64,000 bases of DNA from Methanococcoides alaskense (GTDB lineage: Archaea; Halobacteriota; Methanosarcinia; Methanosarcinales; Methanosarcinaceae). Below the pieces are notes generated by a model. It was not told the origin of the DNA. It saw nothing but the letters and a program-made list of their open reading frames with translations, and made no database searches. Made by a program: the position numbers and the translations under genes. The stretch spans positions 124,001-188,000 of the forward strand of contig NZ_JAVDQI010000001.1 of assembly GCF_031454185.1 (NCBI RefSeq), given 5' to 3'. Positions 1 through 9,156 of this stretch are shown piece by piece (within the stretch, counting starts at the first letter, position 1; the number at the start of each line of letters is the position of its first letter).

Positions 1-527
1 GGAAGAATGGCTTCAGACTTCTTGGCACCCAGTGACAAACTGTAGAGATAACGATTCTCGTTCCTCCTGATACTATCATAAAAGTTGCTTATACTTACGA
101 GATTACCACGAAGAGAGTTTCCAAGGAACATTCCGAATATGGGGATCAAATATCGGGCATCGAAAAGGTTCTCAAGGTTCACTACGAACGTATTGAAGTA
201 AAGTAATATCAGAAAATTTCCTACTATAAATGAAAGTACCGTCGGCAAAAGCAACTTCTTCATATCAAGCCCGATATCATTTATCGTAGCATGTGTTGCC
301 ATGAGGATCATTACGAATAACCACAAAAGGTTCACGATCGAATTGTTCAGATCAAAAAGTACGGTAAGGAAAAAACCCACAAAAACAAGTTGTAAGGTCA
401 TTCTTGAAGCCGAAACAACAGTTTCGCGTATTATCCCGAGCTTAAGGTAGTGACTCACTAAAAGCGGAATTGCAAGCAAAAGAAAACATGCTACAAGGGA
501 CAGATAGCTAATATCATAGGCTTCCAT
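1..527 (-). CDS. FetB/YbbM-type ABC transporter permease (C-terminus cut by window edge)
   Basis: The reading frame starts with ATG at 527 and runs off the left edge without a stop. The translation is rich in hydrophobic segments and contains the conserved segment RETVVSASRMTLQLVFVG seen in the UPF0014/FetB (YbbM) permease family, implicated in iron homeostasis and export in bacteria. The start codon directly abuts the TGA stop of the ATPase gene at 528-530, so the two genes form one operon and very probably one transporter. About 175 residues are visible, so the C-terminal membrane segments are missing here. Family assignment is fairly safe; the transported substrate is inferred from bacterial relatives. 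Confidence 0.8.
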   Translation of the reverse strand, partial: MEAYDISYLSLVACFLLLAIPLLVSHYLKLGIIRETVVSASRMTLQLVFVGFFLTVLFDLNNSIVNLLWLFVMILMATHATINDIGLDMKKLLLPTVLSFIVGNFLILLYFNTFVVNLENLFDARYLIPIFGMFLGNSLRGNLVSISNFYDSIRRNENRYLYSLSLGAKKSEAIL

Positions 528-1157
528 TCAAACACCCACCGGTACGACCCTGACATTTTCCTTTTCCCACACATCATCATGGGAAATTATCACAAGTGTC
601 CAATCCTTGCGTTCCAGGAAATAATTGGCGACCTTTTCCTTCAGTGCACTATCAAGAGATGAAGTGATCTCATCGAGCAGATAGATATCCTTTCCTATGA
701 GCACTGACATGATTATGCCTATCCTCTGCTTTTCACCACCGGACAGGTCTTCGAAATCCATATCAAGAACGTCCTTTTCAAACCCCAGATAAACAAGAAG
801 TCTTCTGAGCTTGGTCCTGTCAAGTTTTCCTTCATTGAACGAATAGGAAAATACTTCCTCAATAAATTCATTAACAGACCCTTCATAGATATCAAGGTCC
901 TGAGAGACATAAGCGATCCTTTTTCTTGCATCCCATACAGTATTAGCATCAAGGAGCTTGTTATTAAAATAGAGACTCCCACTTGTATGATGAGCAAAAC
1001 CCATGGGCATCTTCAAAAGTGTGGATTTGCCTGCACCTGACCTACCTTTCAACAGGATACGATCTCCCTTCTTAATATCAAGGTTGAAGTGAGACAAAAC
1101 GTCCTTCTCACCATACCTGAGAGAGATATCATTATATTTTAAAAGTTCCGAATTCAT
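528..1157 (-). CDS. ABC transporter ATP-binding protein, FetA/YbbL type
   Basis: This is a 209-residue single-domain ABC ATPase. Visible motifs are the Walker A sequence GRSGAGKST, the signature LSGGEKQR, the Walker B segment IYLLDEITSSLD and the switch histidine in IISHDD. The short length and the directly following UPF0014-type permease gene match the FetAB pair, a predicted metal (iron) exporter. It is the first gene of a leftward operon. A TATA-like element (TATAAAC on the minus strand, about 1199-1207) lies 40-50 bp upstream of the ATG. The substrate is not proven by the sequence. Confidence 0.85.
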   Translation of the reverse strand: MNSELLKYNDISLRYGEKDVLSHFNLDIKKGDRILLKGRSGAGKSTLLKMPMGFAHHTSGSLYFNNKLLDANTVWDARKRIAYVSQDLDIYEGSVNEFIEEVFSYSFNEGKLDRTKLRRLLVYLGFEKDVLDMDFEDLSGGEKQRIGIIMSVLIGKDIYLLDEITSSLDSALKEKVANYFLERKDWTLVIISHDDVWEKENVRVVPVGV

Positions 1158-1763
1158 TAGCTAGTGACTTCCTTCCGATGTGGAATAGGTTTATGAGAAT
1201 AGGTTTATAGGAATAACATTATTACTCCGAAGGATAATATGAAACTCCCTTTTAGTAAAGGATTTTGAATACTATTCCACACGAATATTATATGAAAGTA
1301 TTTATTTAAAAAGTATATTTTTTACATATTAATTAATACATATTTCTAATTTTGTGTTATTTATATCAAGTTAAAATAACACGAATTGTTCCAAATTACA
1401 CAACATCTATCCGACAGAAATGAAGGATAATAAGATTAAATTAGGCTTACTGAATGATAAATTTGGGATATTATAACTTGAAGCCAATAGCTCAATACTT
1501 TCCTGTGTCGAAAAAAAGGATCAAATTCCATCACAAGAAAAGCAAAGTAACTATCTATATTCTGCCCACAGGAAATATTGCTTCAAATATTATATGTGAA
1601 AAGGTTTAGAAATGTCTAAAAGTAGAAGTCAAACTTGATTTCTTACTAAGAGGAAGACTGGCATGGATAAGTGGTCGCTTACAGAAGAGAAAATTAGCAC
1701 TTTTGTGATCTCCACTTCTTCCTGACGTTATCTATATATCTTATCTTCCTGATAGTTTTTAGT
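1158..1763. other. A+T-rich divergent intergenic region
   Basis: Six hundred bases without a convincing gene separate the leftward fetAB-like operon from the rightward TfoX-type gene. A 9-bp inverted repeat (GTGGAATAG at 1180-1188 and CTATTCCAC at 1272-1280) and a repeated GAATAGGTTTA lie near the start of the ATPase gene; they could be regulator binding sites. A TATA box for the rightward gene (CTATATAT) is at 1732-1739, so that transcript would have a very short leader or none. Nothing else recognisable was seen. Confidence 0.5.
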
Positions 1764-2150
1764 ATGACAAAATGGAAAAAGGCTTCTGAAGAACTTGGGG
1801 AACTGGTCGGAGAATACGTGGCAGAATACGATGCTGAGTTCAGGAAAATGTTCGGCAGTCCAGTTCATTTTGTAAGGGGGAACATGTTCGTGGGCGTTCA
1901 TGGCGATGGCATAATGCTACGCCTTAAAGAAGAGGACCAGCAAAAATTGTATGCTGAACACGATGAAGCAGCACCTTTCACACCAAATGGAAGGCAAATG
2001 AGAGAATATGCAATACTTCCGCCATCTGTTTACGATGATGAGATCGAGTTAAGGAAATGGCTGGATATATCATATGCTTATGTGAGCTCTCTTCCAAAGA
2101 AAGAGAAAAAGGAAAAAACTTCAAAGAAAACAAAAAAGACAGAAGATTGA
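1764..2150 (+). CDS. TfoX N-terminal domain protein
   Basis: The 128-residue protein has the TfoX-N pattern: KMFGSPVHFVRGNMFVGVHGDG, then LRL, PFTPNGRQMREYAILP and a C-terminal KWLDISYAYVSSLPKK. The domain was named after a bacterial competence regulator, but stand-alone copies like this have no established biochemical role. The last 20 residues are a lysine-rich tail (KKEKKEKTSKKTKK), probably disordered. It stands alone, with its own TATA box about 25 bp upstream of the ATG. A second TfoX-N gene lies at 21154-21480 in this window. Confidence 0.75.
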   Translation: MTKWKKASEELGELVGEYVAEYDAEFRKMFGSPVHFVRGNMFVGVHGDGIMLRLKEEDQQKLYAEHDEAAPFTPNGRQMREYAILPPSVYDDEIELRKWLDISYAYVSSLPKKEKKEKTSKKTKKTED

Positions 2151-2250
2151 TGCGATCTGTATATCAGCTCTATCTATAACCATATTGAAAATAAAAAAAG
2201 ATCGATACATATCTAATTTTTTTGATTGTGTTATAGGTTAGAATCCTACT

Positions 2251-2280
2251 CCCCGCACATAAAATCGGGGATATATACAA
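2251..2280. repeat. Dispersed short hairpin repeat (copy 1)
   Basis: The arms CCCCG (2251-2255) and CGGGG (2266-2270) flank a 10-nt loop and are followed by ATATATAC. Related hairpins followed by the same ATATA tail are at 8331-8360, 8785-8800, 8850-8880, 14185-14224 and about 18676-18690. At 8850-8870 the arms change together to CCCT/AGGG, which keeps pairing. The text after this copy (ACAAAGAAAAATATGGCAACGG) recurs almost exactly after 18680. This is a dispersed palindromic repeat of unknown function. Confidence 0.5.
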
Positions 2281-2410
2281 AGAAAAATATGGCAACGGTG
2301 TTTTGTGAGTTAGTCGCACAATCGAATACTTACTTCTATATTTTATTAAAACTAGCTTATTATTTAATCTAAAACAAGATAGAAATGTTTATATTTTGTA
2401 TGAGAACATA

Positions 2411-3718
2411 ATGTATCAAATGCTATATGATTTTATAAGTATGGTTATTAAGGAATTCGCAGACCATAGTTTTTCATCTAGTCTGATAAGCATTATTGGC
2501 TTCATTATAGTATTCCCTTATTTTTATAAGAGCAAGGTATGGAACGATTTATCAGATTTTGAAAAACTTTCAATTTCAATCATTAGTGTTCCAATTACTT
2601 TTTTCTTAATTGTTTTCCCTATCTCTCAAATATATCTTTTAACCCTTAATTTTTATTATGGTTTTGATTTATTTTCATATACTTCCAGTTATTTAATGAA
2701 TTTATACATCATTGTATATGCGGTTCTTTTAATAGGAATATCTTATCTTAGAACCTTGTCACCAAATGCATTATACGATAATCACACGTGTGTAAAAAAA
2801 ATATTCATGGGTTATTTTATCATTTTCTTTTTTCTAATAATATTCACAATTGATTTTTGTTTAATTGCTCTAATAAGTGGATATAGGGAATATTTTCCAA
2901 TAATATATGGTACTTTATACATCAATATTTTACTGCTATTAATTTTTAGTATTATCCATTTGGCTATACATAAAAAAGAATTAACAAATATACAGTCTTA
3001 CATCAAAGAGAACATCGAACTGTTCAATAACAAATACAAGGCAAAAAGCCGGATAATCGTTTTAGTCTTATTGATTATAGTGCCTTGTTTATTCGGGTAT
3101 ATATTGTTTAGTTACTCAATTGTTAAAACAGGACAAGAAGTCAAAGAACTATCTATTGAAATTTTACCTATGAATCCACCAAAGTATATTTCTGCTGAAA
3201 GAATATCCTCTGAGTACTACACTATTAACCCACCTATAGCTCTGAAATAGGTAAAAATAACATCAGATATGCATATACAACAAGCTTATAATACGGTTAA
3301 TGGTAAACACTACAATTATGACATCAACAAGAATAACTATTTTGTAGTCAATGATTCATCTAAAGTAAATATTACTACTATTGTATCCGAAGAAATTAAT
3401 TTGTCTACAGAATTAAAAATTAGTAACAAGATATTACCAAAGTACGTTGATAACGTGGAAATGTTTCACATCAATTTAACGAATAATATCACATATGAAA
3501 TTAATATTGATTATATCGAAGTACATATAGATTCAGATTATGAACCAGTTCAATTAACCATGAATAGGACTTATGGTCAATATTCAAATACATGGGACAA
3601 AAATAATTCTGAATTTGATTCACAAATTTTTACTAAGGGCAATTCTCTTTTTTTGTGGTGCCCTCCTATACACCAAAAACAAAGCACTCAATTTTTGGTA
3701 AAATTACAAAAAAAATAA
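2411..3718 (+). CDS. Membrane protein of unknown function with one in-frame TAG codon
   Basis: From ATG 2411 the frame encodes about six hydrophobic helices (for example SLISIIGFIIVFPYFY and RIIVLVLLIIVPCLFGYIL) and then a polar region. It meets a TAG at 3248-3250 and continues in the same frame, without any other stop, to a TAA at 3716-3718. The part after the TAG (about 155 codons) has the same composition and looks like the rest of an exported, beta-rich, N-glycosylatable domain (several NxT/S). Either the UAG is read, as pyrrolysine is in Methanosarcinaceae, or the gene carries a nonsense mutation. No family was recognised. A TTG at 2396 is an alternative start. The DNA is very A+T-rich, as expected of acquired DNA. 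Confidence 0.5.
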
Positions 3719-3780
3719 TCAAACTATTTACTTCTATTTGAAATAATAGAAACATTTATTTTTTATATGTGCCATAATTC

Positions 3781-3865
3781 CAACCTCCCCCTAACATGAG
3801 CATTGAGAGTAAAGGTCATATCACTTCTAGCATTCTGCTTCATGTAATGCAAAGTGCCCTTAAAC
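3781..3865 (-). pseudogene. Decayed coding fragment, TLNAHVRGRL type (copy 1)
   Basis: On the minus strand this stretch reads LHYMKQNARSDMTFTLNAHV followed by RGRLEL, with no start or stop of its own. Similar fragments are at 31678-31750 (PYFMKQNAKNYNPYTLNTHV) and 34849-34905 (YKQFTLNAHLRERL). The shared pattern at the protein level suggests that all three are remnants of one repeated gene family, perhaps of a mobile element. The parent family was not recognised. Confidence 0.4.
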
Positions 3866-3940
3866 TCCAGCTAACAATTGATGAATTAAAAAAATAGATT
3901 TATGGGATGGTGAACATGCCATAAATAACACACAAAAATA

Positions 3941-6900
3941 TCAATATTCCTCTTTAATATACTTGATCATCCTCGGTGTCAGCAGCGGAACGATCTGCGG
4001 AAGCATGTTCGGCATCAGATTCCCCATAGCCTCTGGCATGAGATCAGGCATCTGTTCTCTCAGATCATCGGACATCTGAACACGCCTTCCCACAGCTTCG
4101 AGCATCTCCGGCATGACCTTTGGCATTATGCCTGGCAGAAGCATTGGCATCATGATAGGCATCATTGGCTTCATCATGAGGTCCATGCCTGGCACGTACT
4201 TTACCATCTTCATCATACCACGCAGCGGAGCAGGCATTGCAGCCATCATTTCTGGAAGCAGCTCTACCATCAGGTCGGTCATGTTCTCAGGTCTTAGCAG
4301 ATGGATCATCTGGTCGAACGTTAACCAGGCTGTGAGTGCAGCGTTCGTGGTGTCAGGTATGTCATAACCAAGACTACGGGCAACCGTTGCCGAAAGATCC
4401 TGAACGTCCACCGGACTGCCACTATTCTCGGCAGCTATTCTCAACTGTACCTGACAGCATGGACAGGCTGCAACCATGATCTCGGCACCGATGTCCTCGG
4501 CTTCCTTCAATCGCACGTTACCAACAACACTCGCAACTTCTGGATTTGCGACCAGTGTTAGCACTGAACCACAGCAATGACCATTCTCCCTGTTATGTTC
4601 CATTTCACGGAAATCAACGCCGGGTACTGCTTTAATAAGGTTTCTTGGTGGTTCGTAGATTCCGCCTGCACGACCCATGTGACATGCATCGTGTATAGTT
4701 ACGACCTTGTCGAGCGGTTTGACGAACTTCTCAGAAAGCACATCGAGCTTGTCCTCCAGCACCTGTGAATAGTGTTTGGCCTCGAAGTTGTATTCGATGC
4801 CAAGCTTCTCTGCCCACTGGCGATAGAAAGTATTCCATACTAACCAGCATGCCGGACAGGAAGTGATAACGGTCTTAACACCCTTCTTCTTCATGTTCTC
4901 GATGTTCATTCTCATGATCTTTTCGAAAACATCCCACTTACCGGCTGCAAGCATCGGGATACCACAACAGGACTCTTCCTTGCCAAGGTATGTTATCTCC
5001 AGGCCTGCATCTGTGAGCAGACGGACTGAAGCCTCAGCAATGTCCTTCTCCACAAAGGATGCAGTACATCCTGCAAAGTAGGCGTATTCTGCTTTGTCCT
5101 TGATCTTTGGTTTAAGGTCTTCAGGAATCCATTCTTCCCTATTCTTAAGATATTCTCCCCAAATGTTTCGCTCTTTAAGCAAACTGGAAGCCATTATCTC
5201 GAACGGTGGGATGGTCATCTTGCCACGGTTCAGTACCAGTTCTTTCCTCAGGGTCATCCAGGAATCATTAATTGGGAGATCGAGCTGGCATCTGTGATCA
5301 CAAAGCTCACAGGTAGTACAGGCAAGGAACGTGTCCACCTGTTCCTGTGTCATCTTGTCCCTGCCGGCGAGGTATTCCTTGATGAAGAACCACTTGCCTC
5401 TTGGAGACTGGGATTCCCAGCCACGACCGTAGTACTGGTCACATTCCTCGACACAATAACCACATTGAGCACAGGTGTAAGCATGAGAAACAATGTCGGC
5501 TTCAATGTCCTTCTGTTTAGTGAACTTCTCGACCCCGACACCACTACGGTTACCCACGAACCTCATCATTGGCTCGAATGCTTTTGATAATGTAATTCCG
5601 GTCTTGAGAATACCTTTGCCTGAAATTGTCTCAGGGTTCATTATGTCAGCAGGATCTACCTGTTGTTTAAGGTCAAGCATTTTATTGAGACGGCTACCAT
5701 AGACCTTCTCTGCCTCTTTTGCAAAATAAAGCCCGGAAGCATATATCCTTCCGCCGTTCTCTTCCGCGATCTTGACGATACTGATACCCAAGGTGAATGC
5801 GAGGTTGAACTTGAACGACCTTTCAGAGTGAGGTATGAAACAGAGCAGTATGACATTGCCATCCTTTGCCACCATACCTTCCATGAGCACAGGCAGATCT
5901 ATCTTCTGCTTGATCTCGCTGACAACTTTACCCACCTTGTCCAGAGGTACGATAATCTCTGCAGGAATAAAGGAAGGACCAAGCCTTTTTACCTTCATGG
6001 AGCGGAACCATTCTCCAGCTTCATGTTTGGAGATAGAATCAGAAAGGACTTTTCCACCATTGCTGGTGATAATATTTTCAAGGGCACTAACATCCCTTGA
6101 CTCAGGATAAATGAAGTTACAAATATATGACTTAGGCAATTCCGGTCTGTCCTCGACAACCGGTTCCCCATGATGGGTAGAAAATGGCATTTCATTTTTC
6201 ATGCCTGCCCAATCGGGATTTATAAATGCGATAGACCACAGCGGCACTTTTGCTTCTTTTACCGCCTGGAGAGCTTTCTGCATGGATGCCGGATCAGCAA
6301 ATTCCGCAGAGATTATAGCGGTATCTTCTTTATTTCGTATATTAAGGGTGATCTGTGTGATGATGCCTATGGTACCCATACTTCCAATGATGGCATCCAT
6401 CTCATCGCCTGAGAAATCCCTGATCTCACCGTTTGGCAATACTGCCCTTGCAGAGATCATTGTATCCTGGGACCAGCCGTATTCATAGCTGCCATAACCG
6501 ATACCGTTCTGTGCAAGCCAGCCACCGACCGTTGCTGCCGGAGCACTTGAAGGCATGGCACATACGGAGAGGTTCTCTTTGTTGAGCTTTCTTTCAAGGC
6601 GTTCCCAAACGAGACCTGCTCCAACGGTCACTGTCATGTTCTCAGTATCAATGGATACAATATCATTCAGCAGATTGACGTCTGCAACGATACCACCTTT
6701 TGTAGGAATGACACCACCATAACCGGATGATGCACCTGCACGGGGGACAATAGGAATAGAATATTTTCGCGCGAATTCCATCAGTTTGACAATATCATCC
6801 TCATTACGCAATTTTACAATTGCTGCAGGATCGGTATTGCCTAACATCATCTTTGCCATTGAAGGCAATGCACCGACATCATGGCAGTAGAAGTGTCTTT

Positions 6901-6988
6901 CTCTTTTGCTTAAGTTCACACGGTCGCCAAATATGGCGGCAATTTCTTCCTGCTGAGAGGAATTCAGATCTGCTGTGTTTATTACCAT
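3941..6988 (-). CDS. FAD-linked oxidase with FeS and CCG domains, D-lactate dehydrogenase-like
   Basis: This 1015-residue protein joins three parts. Residues ~50-200 are an FAD-binding PCMH domain (PIVPRAGASSGYGG, GGWLAQNGIGYGS) followed by an FAD-oxidase C-terminal domain to ~460. Residues ~505-590 carry two ferredoxin-type clusters (CAQCGYCVEECDQYYGRG, CTTCELCDHRC). Residues ~640-870 are two CCG cysteine-rich domains (ESCCGIPM, HDACHMGRAGGIYEPP, GHCCGS, ACPCCQVQL) as in HdrD and GlpC. This is the layout of FeS-containing D-lactate/glycolate dehydrogenases, so it probably oxidises a 2-hydroxy acid and passes electrons to a membrane carrier. The last ~110 residues are a methionine-rich tail with about 25 Met. 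The ATG has a strong ribosome site (AAGGGGGAGAACAT). Confidence 0.8.
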   Translation of the reverse strand: MVINTADLNSSQQEEIAAIFGDRVNLSKRERHFYCHDVGALPSMAKMMLGNTDPAAIVKLRNEDDIVKLMEFARKYSIPIVPRAGASSGYGGVIPTKGGIVADVNLLNDIVSIDTENMTVTVGAGLVWERLERKLNKENLSVCAMPSSAPAATVGGWLAQNGIGYGSYEYGWSQDTMISARAVLPNGEIRDFSGDEMDAIIGSMGTIGIITQITLNIRNKEDTAIISAEFADPASMQKALQAVKEAKVPLWSIAFINPDWAGMKNEMPFSTHHGEPVVEDRPELPKSYICNFIYPESRDVSALENIITSNGGKVLSDSISKHEAGEWFRSMKVKRLGPSFIPAEIIVPLDKVGKVVSEIKQKIDLPVLMEGMVAKDGNVILLCFIPHSERSFKFNLAFTLGISIVKIAEENGGRIYASGLYFAKEAEKVYGSRLNKMLDLKQQVDPADIMNPETISGKGILKTGITLSKAFEPMMRFVGNRSGVGVEKFTKQKDIEADIVSHAYTCAQCGYCVEECDQYYGRGWESQSPRGKWFFIKEYLAGRDKMTQEQVDTFLACTTCELCDHRCQLDLPINDSWMTLRKELVLNRGKMTIPPFEIMASSLLKERNIWGEYLKNREEWIPEDLKPKIKDKAEYAYFAGCTASFVEKDIAEASVRLLTDAGLEITYLGKEESCCGIPMLAAGKWDVFEKIMRMNIENMKKKGVKTVITSCPACWLVWNTFYRQWAEKLGIEYNFEAKHYSQVLEDKLDVLSEKFVKPLDKVVTIHDACHMGRAGGIYEPPRNLIKAVPGVDFREMEHNRENGHCCGSVLTLVANPEVASVVGNVRLKEAEDIGAEIMVAACPCCQVQLRIAAENSGSPVDVQDLSATVARSLGYDIPDTTNAALTAWLTFDQMIHLLRPENMTDLMVELLPEMMAAMPAPLRGMMKMVKYVPGMDLMMKPMMPIMMPMLLPGIMPKVMPEMLEAVGRRVQMSDDLREQMPDLMPEAMGNLMPNMLPQIVPLLTPRMIKYIKEEY

Positions 6989-7098
6989 ATGTTCTCCCCC
7001 TTATAGGTTGGGTAGTCATTCAATATAAACTTTTTAAACATGATATGGAGATCTTGTCCAATTTAAAAAAAAAGAAATTGGAAACAAATCATCTCCAA

Positions 7099-7716
7099 TT
7101 AAAATGACAATGAATCCTTGGGACAGATCTCAATGCATCGACCACATTTGATACAATCCGGGTTATTTCCGATATCACGAACCTTAAGTTCCATCGGGCA
7201 GACCTTTTCACATTTCTTGCAGTCAATGCATGACTCATGATCCATCTTAAGCTGGTATTTCTTACCGCCGATAAACCTCTGCATCGTTCCCATTGGGCAG
7301 AAGTTACACCAGGACCTTGTGTTGAAGTAGCCTCCAAGCATTGTACCAATGACTGTGGTCACCAGACATATTGACACAAAGATCATACCAATAAGTTCAA
7401 TGGTATTCTGTGCTGCAATCGTTACTGAAATACGGTACAACATGAAAGCCATCATGAGACTGAATACCGGGATCCTGACCCACATACTTGACAGGACCTT
7501 GGGGATCTTTCTTTTCTTTGATATCTTGATGATACCGTAATCGAAGTAGCTCCCACGTGGACAGAGATTTCCACAGAACCAACGGCCTCTGAAAATACTG
7601 CTAATGAACAATGTTCCCATGACAAGGAGCATGAAGTAACCAAGCATCGGATACCAGAGACCTGCAATGGAGACTATGAGTACCGATGGACCAAGATAAG
7701 GGGTTATTTTAAGCAT
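7099..7716 (-). CDS. Membrane-bound polyferredoxin-like protein (NapH/YccM type)
   Basis: The 205-residue protein starts with hydrophobic helices, has the two CxxxCP motifs of the NapH/NosR/FixG-like membrane ferredoxins (WFCGNLCPRGSYFDYG and SWCNFCPMGTMQRFIGG), and ends with two 4Fe-4S motifs (CIDCKKCEKVCP, CIKCGRCIEICP). It should carry electrons at the cytoplasmic membrane. Its ATG at 7714-7716 abuts the stop of the regulator gene, so the two are cotranscribed. It lies downstream of the regulator and next to the FAD/CCG oxidoreductase on the same strand; it may serve as that enzyme's membrane electron partner, which is an inference. Confidence 0.8.
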   Translation of the reverse strand: MLKITPYLGPSVLIVSIAGLWYPMLGYFMLLVMGTLFISSIFRGRWFCGNLCPRGSYFDYGIIKISKKRKIPKVLSSMWVRIPVFSLMMAFMLYRISVTIAAQNTIELIGMIFVSICLVTTVIGTMLGGYFNTRSWCNFCPMGTMQRFIGGKKYQLKMDHESCIDCKKCEKVCPMELKVRDIGNNPDCIKCGRCIEICPKDSLSF

Positions 7717-8064
7717 TTACCAATCCTCCAGTTCCTGTTCCACTTTTGCCGCCCATTTGCTGACAATTCCCATTATCAGTCCCTTGATCTCTTTCTTGTT
7801 GTTTATTTTGTAAATGAATGAATAACCGCCTCCGTCGAGATTATTCTGTGATCGTGTGAGTATACCTTTTTCATGCAACTTCTTGACAGACCTCTGTACC
7901 GTTGAAAGGTCGAGTTCCACAAGAATTGCAATCTGTTCCGTTTTGCTCCAATTATCGGGTTCTTCAAAGAAGTACTCCAATACTTTCATGTCAGCCCGTG
8001 TCAGGTTCAGAGCACATTTAATCACATCTTTAATTTTGAATTCTTTACATGCGAAGTCTATCAT
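7717..8064 (-). CDS. Winged-helix transcriptional regulator
   Basis: The 115-residue protein contains a helix-turn-helix pattern (SKTEQIAILVELDLSTVQRS, VKKLHEKGILTRSQ) followed by a beta-hairpin wing (GGYSFIYKI), as in TrmB/MarR-like archaeal regulators. It is the first gene of a two-gene operon with the membrane ferredoxin. A palindromic TATA element (GTATATATAC, about 8110-8119) lies roughly 50 bp upstream of the ATG and is the likely promoter. The effector is unknown; a redox or metal signal would fit the cotranscribed gene. Confidence 0.75.
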   Translation of the reverse strand: MIDFACKEFKIKDVIKCALNLTRADMKVLEYFFEEPDNWSKTEQIAILVELDLSTVQRSVKKLHEKGILTRSQNNLDGGGYSFIYKINNKKEIKGLIMGIVSKWAAKVEQELEDW

Positions 8065-8446
8065 TGAATCACCGCCATTAATTGTCAGTACTGCTACATT
8101 ATCGCAGCCGTATATATACGTGGTTAAGTACTGAGAAAAGAAGGATGGTTTTGGCAGTACCGTGGATAACTGTGTTGATCTGGCAGTTTTTCAAATTATG
8201 AAATTATGAGATGGAATACGATATAAAAATAAGAGAAACGATAGCAATCGAATTACTTTTAATATTAACAGTTCTGCATTATGAATGTTAATATTAAGAT
8301 TTGAATGGGATAAATGGATTCAAATCTAATCACTCGCACAGTAAGTCGGAGATATAGATAAGTTGAAAAAACGGAACTCTTAAAATAAAAACAACAATTG
8401 CTTAAACCTATTTAGTAACTTTTTTTGAAATAGCTATATACCCACA

Positions 8447-8548
8447 CTATTGTGCGATAATCTCCTTCTCTTCACCATCGAGATATTTATTCTCGATCAA
8501 GTTCTGAATATTTTCTGACAAGATGAACAAGTTTTCATTAAGATCCAT
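8447..8548 (-). CDS. Small acidic peptide, 33 residues
   Basis: An ATG at 8548 with a good ribosome site just upstream (GGAGTGATAAG) opens a 33-codon frame, MDLNENLFILSENIQNLIEN and onward, ending in TAG. It lies 26 bp after the stop of the 48-codon frame upstream on the same strand, so the two would be cotranscribed. The peptide is acidic and helical in character. No family was recognised, and it is called only on the ribosome site, the spacing and the clean frame. Confidence 0.4.
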   Translation of the reverse strand: MDLNENLFILSENIQNLIENKYLDGEEKEIIAQ

Positions 8549-8574
8549 CTTATCACTCCGTTTTTAAGTGTGCT

Positions 8575-8721
8575 TTACTTATTACGTTTTGTAGAGAACA
8601 GTCTATCTCTGTACACACCATCACGCATATCCTGTAATGCTGCACTGTACACAATAAACGCTCCAACCAAAACTATAGTCCACTGTATTATGTCTGGCCA
8701 GTTCATCGACTGTACTACCAT
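8575..8721 (-). CDS. Small single-pass membrane peptide, 48 residues
   Basis: The frame from ATG 8721 to TAA 8575 encodes a hydrophobic helix (IIQWTIVLVGAFIVYSAALQ) followed by a basic C-terminus (RDRLFSTKRNK), so it is probably a one-pass membrane protein with its tail inside. A TATA-like stretch (TTTTAATATC on the minus strand) lies just upstream, which would make a near-leaderless transcript. A similar-sized one-helix protein is encoded at 30229-30375. Function unknown. Confidence 0.4.
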   Translation of the reverse strand: MVVQSMNWPDIIQWTIVLVGAFIVYSAALQDMRDGVYRDRLFSTKRNK

Positions 8722-9156
8722 ATAGATATTAAAATAGATTGCGGTTTATTTTAGAAGTTCCCTTAGTCTAGGCATCGACACACCATTGTGCGGGGATATA
8801 GCTAATTTCGAAAAGTGTACGCCAGATTTATAGGGAGTTCGGATTTCATCCCTCACACAATTTCTAGGGGATATAGGTAACTCTATTTTTTTGTACGGGT
8901 TTATGTATGATGCTTGCACAACCGATACTAAAGTATATAAAAAAAGTAACTCTATTTTTTGTACGCAAATATTTTAACCAGATCTTATTCAAATTTATAT
9001 TTTGAAGTTTGTAGAAATACCCGCTTTAACCGAATAATATCATTTATTCCGAAAATTCATGTGTTGTCCAAAAAATATGGTATTTATTGGACAAAGCATA
9101 TATTTTAAAAAAGTATATATATGATATGTTCACCTGTTAGGTCGGAATAATCGACA
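8722..9156. other. Repeat-bearing intergenic region at the left border of the retron island
   Basis: No gene was found here. It holds two of the short GGGGATATA hairpin repeats (about 8785-8800 and 8850-8880), a 31-bp repeat at 8867-8897 and a partial second copy of it at 8946-8965. The rest is A+T-rich with several TATA-like tracts upstream of the gene at 9157. Confidence 0.5.
8867..8897 (+). repeat. 31-bp repeat, left border of retron island
   Basis: The sequence begins GGGGATATAGGTAACTC and ends in TTTTTTTGTACG. The reverse complement occurs at 14168-14198 with a single mismatch (30 of 31). A shorter direct copy (GTAACTCTATTTTTTGTACG) is at 8946-8965. The two long copies point toward each other and enclose the zinc-ribbon protein, the decayed gene and the retron. 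Confidence 0.7.

Noticed and set aside
2235..2262. tRNA 3' end (T-arm and acceptor-like text before the hairpin repeat)
   Set aside because: Only a loose T-loop-like match; no D-arm, anticodon arm or matching 5' acceptor strand.
8331..8880. CRISPR array from the repeated GGGGATATA elements
   Set aside because: Copies are irregularly spaced, differ in length and there are no spacers of constant size or cas genes.
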